Shown here: positions 7,934 through 15,332 of the stretch, in pieces | Numbering within the stretch: position 1 is the first letter of the stretch | How the letters are laid out: every line of letters begins with the position of its first letter | Origin: Treponema sp. UBA1793 | Lineage (GTDB): Bacteria > Spirochaetota > Spirochaetia > Treponematales > Treponemataceae | DNA: 19,432 nt | Direction of reading: 5' to 3' | Assembly: GCA_002314445.1 (NCBI GenBank) | Contig: DCFX01000025.1 | Span: 1 to 19,432, forward strand | Position numbers and translations under genes: made by a program | Notes under the pieces: model-generated | The model's input: only the letters and a program-made list of their open reading frames with translations | The model's database searches: none | Told to the model about the DNA's origin: nothing

Positions 7934-8191
7934 TTAATAATTTTCTCCGATATTTTTAGTAATCTCCCAGTATGCATCTTCTTCATCTTCACCGTCGAAA
8001 ACAACGGTGATTTCATCGTTCTGCTTTACACCAAGCTTCATAAGCGCAAACAGTTTCTTCACGCTTGCTTCTTTGCCGCCTGCTTTCATGATAATACTGC
8101 ATTTATACTTCATGGCAGCATTGACGAGAACGCCGGCAGGTCGTGCATGAATACCATCGGCAGCCTTAATACTATATTTGAATTCTTTCAT
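7934..8191 (-). CDS. ptsH: HPr phosphocarrier protein with Lys in place of regulatory Ser46
   Basis: This 85-residue protein carries phosphate from enzyme I to EIIA domains and to LicT. The catalytic His15 and Arg17 are in GIHARPAG. Aligned on that motif and on the MKLGV segment, the position of regulatory Ser46 is Lys46 (ASVKKLFALM), so HPr kinase could not modify this site. The start is firm: AGGAGG precedes the ATG, which overlaps the LicT stop codon by four bases. The neighbours encode enzyme I downstream and the antiterminator upstream, consistent with a dedicated phosphorelay. Length and the central motifs are normal for HPr. Confidence 0.96.
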   Translation of the reverse strand: MKEFKYSIKAADGIHARPAGVLVNAAMKYKCSIIMKAGGKEASVKKLFALMKLGVKQNDEITVVFDGEDEEDAYWEITKNIGENY

Positions 8192-9069
8192 TTTGTCTTT
8201 TCCTCCTGATTTGGGAATCTGTCTGCTTTCTTTGCATTAAAATCTATCTGCAGTCTGTTTACATGTATCATTAGATATGTCTTTTCGTCTTCCCCGATAG
8301 TATACGAATATTTTTCGATTACGTATGCCGCAATTTCTTGAACGCAGTCGTATGCTTCAGGAAATGCTTTTGCAACTGAATCATACAGGAGCGCTTCACG
8401 GTCAGGTTTTTCCTTTCCTGTCATGAACCTCTGTGCAAAAAACGAGAGATGCGTGAGGAAGCGCTGCCATGACAATGACGTTTCATCAACCGGTACTGCA
8501 AGGTACTCAAGGACAATACCGCTGACATTCTGCACAAACGAGAGAATCGAAGTAAATTCCGGAGTACCGACTCCCAGTTCTGCCGTGACAAAATGCATCG
8601 TGATGAAAGCTACTTCATCGATTGAAAACGAATATCCCGTCTCCTTTTTTATTATTTCGAGCGCGTCGATTCCGAGCTGAAATTCTTCTGGATAAAAACT
8701 CTTTATGGCACTGGTAAGCGGATTTGTAACGGTAATATTCCGGCGGATCCGCTCAAGCGCCCCGTTCAGGTGATCCGTAAGCGTAATATAGATGCTGTCG
8801 TCAAGCTCCTTTGTACAGTGCCGTTTTGCATGTGCAATTATTTTCTCAGAAAGCAGGATATCCTCTACCGGAATATCCTGAATGAATTTCTGAAACCGGC
8901 TGTTCGTTTCTTCATTTTTGAGGACAAATGTTTTTTCTATCCGCGACTCGTCAACATCCGTTCCGGCCCGCTGCTGGAAGGCAATACCCCTGCCCATTAC
9001 TATCTGTTCAAAACCGTCCGGGCCGGCACATACAACAGCATTGTTGTTCAGAATCTTTACTATCTTCAC
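8188..9069 (-). CDS. licT: LicT/BglG-type transcriptional antiterminator (RNA-binding, two PRDs)
   Basis: This 293-residue cytoplasmic regulator is expected to bind RAT hairpins in nascent mRNA and block overlapping terminators. The N-terminal co-antiterminator RNA-binding domain (about residues 1-55) begins MKIVKILNNNAVV. PRD1 has His100 (LTDHLNGALERI) and His159 (ITMHFVTAEL); PRD2 has His207 (FLTHLSFFAQRF) and His269 (LMIHVNRL). These four positions are the same as in Bacillus LicT. EII is expected to inhibit through PRD1, and HPr to activate through PRD2. The start is GTG at 9069, with GGAG 8 bases upstream; the nearby ATG at the same site is out of frame and stops at once. Three matching RATs at 12717-12746, 16824-16855 and 18310-18339 are the obvious targets, one of them in the leader of its own operon. 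Confidence 0.96.
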   Translation of the reverse strand: MKIVKILNNNAVVCAGPDGFEQIVMGRGIAFQQRAGTDVDESRIEKTFVLKNEETNSRFQKFIQDIPVEDILLSEKIIAHAKRHCTKELDDSIYITLTDHLNGALERIRRNITVTNPLTSAIKSFYPEEFQLGIDALEIIKKETGYSFSIDEVAFITMHFVTAELGVGTPEFTSILSFVQNVSGIVLEYLAVPVDETSLSWQRFLTHLSFFAQRFMTGKEKPDREALLYDSVAKAFPEAYDCVQEIAAYVIEKYSYTIGEDEKTYLMIHVNRLQIDFNAKKADRFPNQEEKTK

Positions 9070-9090
9070 AATGGCATCTCCGCATATTCG

Positions 9091-10524
9091 TTAAAGCTTC
9101 TCCCCGTTTGAAGTAATGACGGTTTTGTACCATCCGAATGATTTTTTCTTTGACCGCGACAAGTCACCGTTCCCTTCATCATCCTTATTGACGTAGATAA
9201 AACCGTATCTTTTTTTCATTTCTCCGGTAGATGCGCTGATAAGGTCAATCGGTCCCCATGTCGTATATCCGAGCAGCTCTACACCGTCTTCAACCACAGC
9301 CTTTTCCATTTCGATAATGTGTTCCCTCAGATACGCGATGCGGCTGTCATCTGTAACCGTTCCGTCATCCGATACAATATCCGCGGCTCCCAGCCCGTTT
9401 TCCACTATGAAGAGCGGTTTCTGGTACCTGTCGTACAGGTTGTTCATCGTAATGCGGAGTCCCAGCGGATCAATCTGCCAGCCCCATTCAGATGCTTTGA
9501 GGTACGGATTTTTGATTCCCGCAAATACATTTCCCCCTGTCTGAGCACCTTCCGTATCGGGCGCGGCTCCGATGCGGGAAGAATAGTAACTGAAGCTGAT
9601 GAAGTCTACCGTTCCTTCTTTTAATATTTCTGAATCCCCGTTAAGCATCGGGAGCATAATGCCTTTCTGCTCCAGCATTTTGAGCGCATACGACGGATAC
9701 TGCCCGCGGCTCTGCACGTCTATGAAAAAATAGTTCCTGCGGTCTTCTCCGAGTGCGGCCCAGACATCTTCCGGTTTGCATGTAAGGGGATAGTACTGTC
9801 CGGCAGCAAGCATGCATCCCACCTTACAGGCAGGCATGATTTCGTGTGCGAGCTTTACGGCCAGTGCGCTTGCAATAAGCTCATGGTGTGCAGCATTGTA
9901 TTTTATCTGCTCTTCGTTGTCTCCCTGTTCAAAGAAAAGTCCGGCACCCATAAACGGGGCATGCAGCAGCATGTTTATTTCATTGAAAGTAAGCCAGTAC
10001 TTCACTTTGCCCTTGTAGCGTTCAAATACGGTGCGGCAGTACCGTTCAAAACAGTCGACCATTTTTCTGTTCCGCCAGCTGCCGAATTCTTTAATAAGAT
10101 GCATCGGTGCATCAAAGTGGCAGAGCGTAACGAGCGGTTCAATGCCGTACTTTCTGCACTCGTCGAAAATATTGTCATAAAACTGAAGGCCTGCTTCGTT
10201 CGGTGTCTCGTTATCTCCGTTAGGAAAAATGCGCGTCCATGCAATTGAAAGCCGGTAGCATTTGAATCCCATCGCTGCAAACAGCGCGATATCTTCTTTA
10301 TAGCGGTGGTACATGTCGATTGCATCGTGACTCGGGTAAGAATGCTCTGTATCGCAGCTGAACATTTTCATTTTTCCGAACATCACCGGGTAGCGGTCTT
10401 TGCCGTACGGAATGACATCTACATTTGCAATACCGCGTCCGTCTTCCTGCCAGCCGCCTTCGCACTGGTTTGCAGCCGTGGCGCCACCCCATAAAAATCC
10501 GTCCGGCATTTTATATCCCTGCAT
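9091..10524 (-). CDS. bglA: GH1 6-phospho-beta-glucosidase
   Basis: This 477-residue cytoplasmic enzyme cleaves phosphorylated beta-glucosides, releasing glucose 6-phosphate and the aglycone or second sugar. The GH1 fold is intact: N-terminal MPDGFLWGGATAANQCEGGW, acid/base Glu182 in LTFNEIN, and nucleophile Glu375 in FIVENGLG. The C-terminal segment KKRYGFIYVNKDDEG and the SRSKKKSFGWYK motif are typical of 6-phospho-glycosidases, where Ser and Lys bind the substrate phosphate. The ATG is preceded by AGGAG at good spacing. It follows the EIIABC gene after 142 bases and precedes licT by 21 bases. The aglycone specificity cannot be read from the sequence. Confidence 0.95.
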   Translation of the reverse strand: MQGYKMPDGFLWGGATAANQCEGGWQEDGRGIANVDVIPYGKDRYPVMFGKMKMFSCDTEHSYPSHDAIDMYHRYKEDIALFAAMGFKCYRLSIAWTRIFPNGDNETPNEAGLQFYDNIFDECRKYGIEPLVTLCHFDAPMHLIKEFGSWRNRKMVDCFERYCRTVFERYKGKVKYWLTFNEINMLLHAPFMGAGLFFEQGDNEEQIKYNAAHHELIASALAVKLAHEIMPACKVGCMLAAGQYYPLTCKPEDVWAALGEDRRNYFFIDVQSRGQYPSYALKMLEQKGIMLPMLNGDSEILKEGTVDFISFSYYSSRIGAAPDTEGAQTGGNVFAGIKNPYLKASEWGWQIDPLGLRITMNNLYDRYQKPLFIVENGLGAADIVSDDGTVTDDSRIAYLREHIIEMEKAVVEDGVELLGYTTWGPIDLISASTGEMKKRYGFIYVNKDDEGNGDLSRSKKKSFGWYKTVITSNGEKL

Positions 10525-10567
10525 AAAATCTCCTGTAAATTACATACTGTATTATTAATAAGCAAGA

Positions 10568-10603
10568 TACAGACAGATATCTTATTAAAAACATCTGTCT
10601 GTA
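10568..10603 (-). other. Perfect inverted repeat between EIIABC and bglA
   Basis: Two 11-base arms, TACAGACAGAT and ATCTGTCTGTA, are separated by an AT-rich 14-base loop. The RNA hairpin has no U-tract after it, so a terminator is unlikely. It lies in the 142-base gap between the EIIABC stop and bglA, which otherwise holds a second, weaker hairpin nearer the EIIABC end (about 10617-10660) followed by a short U run at 10611-10615. A processing or mRNA-stability element that sets EIIABC apart from the downstream genes is one possibility; a protein-binding operator is another. Confidence 0.5.
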
Positions 10604-10666
10604 CCCATTGAAAAACGCCGCAGAACGACTGATGTCAGGCACCTCCAGCTCTGCAGTGGAATTTTT

Positions 10667-12643
10667 TTAGTTTCCGGATGCGGAAAGCAGATCTTCTCCG
10701 AAGCCGATTGTTCCGCCGATTTCTTTTTCTACAGCAACATCGGTAAATCTGTCGGTATTGCTTACTATAACGGGCGTGACAACAGAATATCCGGCAGCCT
10801 TTACAGCATCTATGTCGAATGAAATAAGCAGGTCGCCTTTTTTGACCTTCTGCCCTTCTTTGACGCTTACGCTGAATCCCTTTCCCTTGAGTTCGACTGT
10901 ATTCATGCCGACGTGAATCAGAATGTCGGCACCTGTATCGGACGTTATGCCGACTGCATGGAATGTTGCCGGAAGGACGGAAATAACACCGTTGCACGGA
11001 GAGCGGACTTCACCTTTTGACGGTAGGACTGCACAGCCTTTTCCGAGGGTGCCGCTGCTGAATGCTTCGTCAGGAACTTCGGAAAGATCCATCACTTTTC
11101 CTTCAAGCGGAGAAGATACGGTAACTGATATACTTTCTCCACCGGTAACAGCTGTTTTCGTACCTGAACTGCTGCCGCTGAGTGCGCCTGTCTCCGGTTC
11201 TTTGTAGAAAAGCATAGTGAGCGCAAACGTAACAGCCATTGCGACCAGAATTGCAATGCATGACCATGCAACACCGTTCATTGAAAGCGGAACATGGTAC
11301 ATATCCGCATATTCCTTCGTCATGATAAATCCGGGGATACCGAATATACCGAGTCCGCCTGAAATATACGAGTATGATTTTGTTGCGGAAATGATAGCAC
11401 CGCCAACAGCGCCACCAATGCATGAAAAGATAAACGGCTTGCGGCGGGGAAGGGTAACACCGTAAATGGAAGGTTCCGTAACACCGGCAATTGCAGAAAT
11501 AACGGCCGGAATACCGATACTTCTTGTCTGCTTGTCTTTTGTTTTAATCATGACTGCGATAAGGGCGGCGAGCTGTGCAAATGATGCTGCAAAATACGGC
11601 GTGAGTACCATGTCGTATTTAAGATTTGCAAGGTTGATGAACATAAGCGGTACAAGGCTCCAGTGCAGGCCGAAAATTACAAGTATCTGCCAGAAACCGC
11701 CGACGAATAATCCTCCAACTACAGCAGCTTTGTCGAATATGAAAGCTGCTCCCTTTCCGATAAGATCAGTAACGACAGCCGCAACCGGTCCGATGATGAT
11801 GAACATGAGCGGTACAGTAATCAGAAGGACAAGAAGCGGAACGCCGAAGCTTTTGATGGATGAAGGTATAATTTTCTTGAGCTTTTTCTCAAGAAATGAA
11901 GCGAACCAGATGACAAGAATTATCGGAATGACAGACGACGTGTAATTTCCGGATGCCGGCATAATGACCGGTATGCCGAACAGCTTTGTATAATAATTCA
12001 TTCCCAGGAACGTGCCGAGCGGTGCTTTTGCGGAACCGAAAGCAACTGCTATGGCATTCGGCGCGAGTCCGACGATTGCAGGTGCGCACATGACAAGTCC
12101 GAGCATGATGCCGGTAATTTCGCTCATGCCGAATTTTTTGGAAGCCGTGTAGCCGATGAGAACGGGCAGGAAATAGAACAGAGCATCTGCGCCGTTATAC
12201 AGAATGATGTATGTACCACCAGCCGGATCTATAAGGTGAAAGAACGACAGTGCCATGAGCACGCCCTTGATTATACCGGTAGCGCAGAGCATGCCGAGTA
12301 TCGGAACGAATACGCCGGTAACAAGGGAAATAAAAGATGCCATAACCGATTTCTTTTCGCCCTCTGTTGATACAGGAGCTTCAGCAAGGCTTTCCAGGTG
12401 GCCGACTTTCACAAGTGCGTCGTAAACGTCCGGTACCTGCTGCCCGATGACGACCTGATATTGTCCTCCCGACTTCAGGACGTTTACAACACCGTCGGTA
12501 CGTTTGAGAATATCAGTTTTTGCGAGATTTTCATCGCGCAGTTTAAATCGCAGCCGCGTAATGCAGTGCGTGACAGATGAAATGTTGGCCTTTCCGCCCA
12601 CATTCTGCAGGATGATGCGTGCAAGACCATCATACTTGTTCAT
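10667..12643 (-). CDS. PTS beta-glucoside-family permease EIIABC (domain order B-C-A)
   Basis: This 658-residue membrane protein imports a sugar and phosphorylates it in transit. EIIB (about residues 1-85) has its Cys27 in VTHCITRLRF. EIIC (about 95-490) holds some ten hydrophobic segments and the substrate-site motif GVTEPSIYGVTLP. A Ser/Gly/Thr-rich linker leads to EIIA (about 515-658), with His562 (FHAVGI) and phosphorylatable His577 (ILIHVGMNTVEL). GGAGG precedes the ATG. The leader carries a promoter, a RAT and a terminator, so expression should depend on LicT. With GH1 next in the operon, the natural substrate is most likely an aryl- or oligo-beta-glucoside. Its EIIA could also feed the EIIBC permease at 15329-16750. 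Confidence 0.95.
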   Translation of the reverse strand: MNKYDGLARIILQNVGGKANISSVTHCITRLRFKLRDENLAKTDILKRTDGVVNVLKSGGQYQVVIGQQVPDVYDALVKVGHLESLAEAPVSTEGEKKSVMASFISLVTGVFVPILGMLCATGIIKGVLMALSFFHLIDPAGGTYIILYNGADALFYFLPVLIGYTASKKFGMSEITGIMLGLVMCAPAIVGLAPNAIAVAFGSAKAPLGTFLGMNYYTKLFGIPVIMPASGNYTSSVIPIILVIWFASFLEKKLKKIIPSSIKSFGVPLLVLLITVPLMFIIIGPVAAVVTDLIGKGAAFIFDKAAVVGGLFVGGFWQILVIFGLHWSLVPLMFINLANLKYDMVLTPYFAASFAQLAALIAVMIKTKDKQTRSIGIPAVISAIAGVTEPSIYGVTLPRRKPFIFSCIGGAVGGAIISATKSYSYISGGLGIFGIPGFIMTKEYADMYHVPLSMNGVAWSCIAILVAMAVTFALTMLFYKEPETGALSGSSSGTKTAVTGGESISVTVSSPLEGKVMDLSEVPDEAFSSGTLGKGCAVLPSKGEVRSPCNGVISVLPATFHAVGITSDTGADILIHVGMNTVELKGKGFSVSVKEGQKVKKGDLLISFDIDAVKAAGYSVVTPVIVSNTDRFTDVAVEKEIGGTIGFGEDLLSASGN

Positions 12644-12675
12644 AGAGTTCCTCCGTACAGGAAAAATCTCCGGAC

Positions 12676-12725
12676 AAAAAAAAAGGCAGAACCCTTTTTC
12701 TCCGTCGGAGTAAGTAGGTTTTGCC
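12676..12725 (-). terminator. RAT-controlled intrinsic terminator, unit 1 leader
   Basis: On the minus strand GGCAAAACC pairs with a distal arm containing GGGTTCTGCC, with one A-C mismatch, and is followed by nine U residues (12684-12676). The 5' arm is the 3' end of the RAT, so terminator and antiterminator are mutually exclusive. It lies 32 bases before the EIIABC start. It is also the only clear terminator after the carboxylesterase gene upstream. Confidence 0.88.
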
Positions 12726-12746
12726 TGTAATATACAGTAACAATCC
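12717..12746 (-). promoter_or_regulatory. Ribonucleic antiterminator (RAT) of unit 1, LicT target
   Basis: The 30-nt element begins GGATTGTTACTG and ends CAGGCAAAACC, with a 7-nt AU-rich apical segment. This matches the RAT consensus for LicT/BglG-type antiterminators. It starts only 9 bases after the -10 box, so it forms the very 5' end of the transcript, and its last 9 bases form the first arm of the terminator. Binding of LicT should let transcription proceed into EIIABC, bglA, licT, HPr, enzyme I and EIIB. Confidence 0.93.
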
Positions 12747-12755
12747 AGTGGGATA

Positions 12756-12784
12756 ATAATAGAACTGAATTGTTATTTTGTCAA
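12756..12784 (-). promoter_or_regulatory. Sigma70 promoter of unit 1 (EIIABC operon)
   Basis: TTGACA (12784-12779) and TATTAT (12761-12756) are separated by 17 bp on the minus strand. The -35 box begins 15 bp after the stop codon of the carboxylesterase gene. The promoter closely resembles that of unit 2, including bases between the boxes, which suggests duplication of the whole control region. Confidence 0.87.
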
Positions 12785-12799
12785 ATTTTATTTATCGGA

Positions 12800-14518
12800 T
12801 TACTGTTTCCATAAGTCTGCATTTTCGTACCTGGCATCGAGCGCACTGCTGAACCATCGTCCGTTCATTACATGTGCGATTACAAGCTTTTTCAGGTCTG
12901 ACGGAATGCTTGTATCGGAATCCATAGCATCCATGATTTTGTCATACGTCGTGCTTACATCAGCCAGTTTTATCACAGCTTCCGACTCTGTCGAATCGAA
13001 AACCATTGAAACAGTACGTTCCGGTATCCAGCTGTTCCATGGGTCAAGGCCCTGCCCGTTTGGATTGCCGTTTCTGAGAAAGTTTGCCAGATACGCGGTA
13101 TATGTTGCGGCCATCGCCGTGTACCCCGGTTTTGTGAAAGCATCCTTGAACATCCCACTATAATTATTTTTAGTAGAGAGCATAGGGACAAAAATACCGT
13201 GGAAAGCGCCGAAGACGCCTGTGTCGTGTACTGTCGACAGGCTGCTTCCGTAATTTATCTGGCATATATATATGTTTGATTTGTATGCCCCCGACATTTT
13301 TTCGGCACTGCACTGTGCGTTGAAAATCCGGTACATGTCGCTTCCGTACTGCGTCGCAAAATTCTTTGCGGATTCGACCTGTTCCTTCGTATATGCAGAC
13401 ATATCGGTACCGTTGAAATAACCGTCGAATCTGCAGAAGAGGCTGAATTCGGTGCTGCCGGTAAGCATCATAAGAGGCACGCTGTTATAGTTCTTCGTGT
13501 CGAATCCGTTTTCAGGAATAACGACGCCGTCCCGGTACAGATGCGGGAAAACGCTCATGCGGATACCTGCATTTCCCATGAGCCCTGCGAGCCGCTCCGG
13601 TGAAAGGCTGTACAAATAGGTTCTGACATCGCTCCCGTCGGTTAAAAGCCATTTTTCTGCAGAGGATTCATCCTGCGCTTTACCGTCGGCAACTGCGAGA
13701 GGTGCAATTGCCGCAGCGATTTTTGCACTGCTCAATGATACATCAGCTGTTGTCATTCCGCCGCTGAAAACGACCGCTTTCTGGAATTTATTTTTGAACA
13801 GCGGACTTATGAGCATAGCCATAACATCGCGTCCTCCGGCTGAGAATCCGGAAACGGTGATGTTGCCGGGGTTGCCTCCGAACTGCCCGATATTATTTTT
13901 TATCCAGTCGAGCGCGGCTGCCATATCAAGCATACTGTAATTGCCTGTACCTCCGCTGTATTTCGTAAGCGAGGGGAGGCAGTTGAACCCCAGAAGTCCC
14001 AGCCGGTAATCGACGGAAACGTATACGCAGCCGGCCCTTTTTGCAAGTTCCGTACCGGGAATTTCTTCCGACGTTCCCGTCTGATTGTTGCCGCCGTGTA
14101 TATACACAAGTACCGGCTGATTGCGTGAGCTTTCAGCGGAATATACCGTGAGCCGCAGGCAGTCTTCTGTCCCTGTTATGTTCTTTCCTGAAAGCTGGAG
14201 TGCGGGTGCAGGGGAAGCCGTACAGGAAAGAGGCTCTTTCCACGCATCGGGACTCTGCGGCGCCTGCCATCGTAACGTACCTGCAGGTGTCTTCCCGTAC
14301 GGAATGCCGTACCAGATACGAACGCCTGCTTCTTCCGTTCCCGTCACAGGACCGTATGCTGTTTTGACAGTCAGCTGCTTTCCGCCGGATTGTACTTCTT
14401 CTGTTCTTCCTGTGGAAGTCGTCCCGCAGGAAGAACAGAGAATGAGAACGGCCGCCGCAGTGATTGCTGCCGTTGCTTTCCGCATCACATTGAATGCAGA
14501 TTTGTTTTTTTTGAACAT
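12800..14518 (-). CDS. Type-B carboxylesterase, lipoprotein
   Basis: This 572-residue alpha/beta hydrolase probably removes acyl or aryl ester groups from an incoming substrate. The N-terminal hydrophobic segment ends LILCSSC, giving a relaxed spirochaete-type lipobox with lipidated Cys31, so the enzyme should sit at the periplasmic or outer face. Family motifs are EDCLRLTVYS, the oxyanion-hole YIHGG, nucleophile Ser226 in SGFSAGG, a probable acid Glu357 (GSTEFSLF) and His440 (FGAFHG). I start at the ATG at 14518, which has AAGGAG 8 bases upstream; the frame opens six codons earlier but that would place the ribosome site inside the gene. It follows chbG by 67 bases holding a short hairpin and a U run, a possible weak attenuator. 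Confidence 0.92.
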   Translation of the reverse strand: MFKKNKSAFNVMRKATAAITAAAVLILCSSCGTTSTGRTEEVQSGGKQLTVKTAYGPVTGTEEAGVRIWYGIPYGKTPAGTLRWQAPQSPDAWKEPLSCTASPAPALQLSGKNITGTEDCLRLTVYSAESSRNQPVLVYIHGGNNQTGTSEEIPGTELAKRAGCVYVSVDYRLGLLGFNCLPSLTKYSGGTGNYSMLDMAAALDWIKNNIGQFGGNPGNITVSGFSAGGRDVMAMLISPLFKNKFQKAVVFSGGMTTADVSLSSAKIAAAIAPLAVADGKAQDESSAEKWLLTDGSDVRTYLYSLSPERLAGLMGNAGIRMSVFPHLYRDGVVIPENGFDTKNYNSVPLMMLTGSTEFSLFCRFDGYFNGTDMSAYTKEQVESAKNFATQYGSDMYRIFNAQCSAEKMSGAYKSNIYICQINYGSSLSTVHDTGVFGAFHGIFVPMLSTKNNYSGMFKDAFTKPGYTAMAATYTAYLANFLRNGNPNGQGLDPWNSWIPERTVSMVFDSTESEAVIKLADVSTTYDKIMDAMDSDTSIPSDLKKLVIAHVMNGRWFSSALDARYENADLWKQ

Positions 14519-14585
14519 ATATGTTTCTCCTTGCAAATAAAAATTTCATATAAAAAAATATTCTCGTTCCCTGGATACAGGATAT

Positions 14586-15332
14586 TCAGAGCACCGTATA
14601 ATCGACCAGCTCTGTCTCCTGCTCCGTCAGCCATGTTTGTGTGTCCTGAGCGGTAAGCATTTCAACTTCAAATGGTCTCGGAGTTGTAAGCGACGAATTT
14701 TTCAAAATGTATGCATCAAGATATCCCGGATGGCAGATCATCATATCGACTCCGTCATCCTGTTCATGGAGTACAGCTTTTTGAAGCGTTTTGAAGGGAT
14801 CATACTCTTTCTGCATGCTTTCCATCCAGACATACACTTTTGTGCTGCCCACAAAAATGGTGTTTGAAGTGGAGAAAGGAGAATATTTCAGGTTGTGCCG
14901 TTCTGCAACAATCTCCAGTCCCTTAAAAAAATTAGCGCTGGCGACTGCATGCCCTTCAAAATACTGCGGTTGCGTGCCTGTTAATGCAACGAAACTTTTG
15001 TACTGCGCTTCAATTTCCAGAAGAACTTCATCAAGCACAACAAAATCGTTTTCAGCAGAACGATATTCGGCAGAAGGTTTGAATCTGCCGTCAGGTGTCG
15101 TAATACTCGGTATCTTTGGCGGATCAGTGATTGGTCTCCCTGCACAGATATTTGTATGCAGCCCGAGGCAGACATCAAGTCCTTCCAGCAGCGAAAGTCC
15201 GTGAGCAGCTGCCGGCATATTTGACATAACCCCCGTACTTCTGACAATACCATTTCTTATACTCTTTGCAATGCCGAAATTAATTCCCTCGGAATATCCC
15301 AGGTCATCGGCACGAACCAGCAGTTTTTTCAT
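14586..15332 (-). CDS. chbG: ChbG/YdjC-family carbohydrate deacetylase
   Basis: Enzymes of this family remove N-acetyl groups from chitobiose or its 6-phosphate in the cytoplasm. The protein has 248 residues, normal for the family. The metal and catalytic motifs are in place: RADDLGYSEG (D9, D10), LGLHTN (His59) and EGHAVASAN (His128), and an MICHPGYLD motif near residue 198. No signal peptide is present. Its ATG overlaps the EIIBC stop by four bases, with AGGAG 12 bases upstream, so the two are translated together and the enzyme probably acts on the sugar phosphate delivered by EIIBC. An O-deacetylase role cannot be excluded. Confidence 0.9.
   Translation of the reverse strand: MKKLLVRADDLGYSEGINFGIAKSIRNGIVRSTGVMSNMPAAAHGLSLLEGLDVCLGLHTNICAGRPITDPPKIPSITTPDGRFKPSAEYRSAENDFVVLDEVLLEIEAQYKSFVALTGTQPQYFEGHAVASANFFKGLEIVAERHNLKYSPFSTSNTIFVGSTKVYVWMESMQKEYDPFKTLQKAVLHEQDDGVDMMICHPGYLDAYILKNSSLTTPRPFEVEMLTAQDTQTWLTEQETELVDYTVL

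Noticed and set aside
11466..11945. A 159-codon plus-strand open frame
   Set aside because: It is antisense to the EIIC part of EIIABC, with composition set by the opposite strand and no supporting signals.
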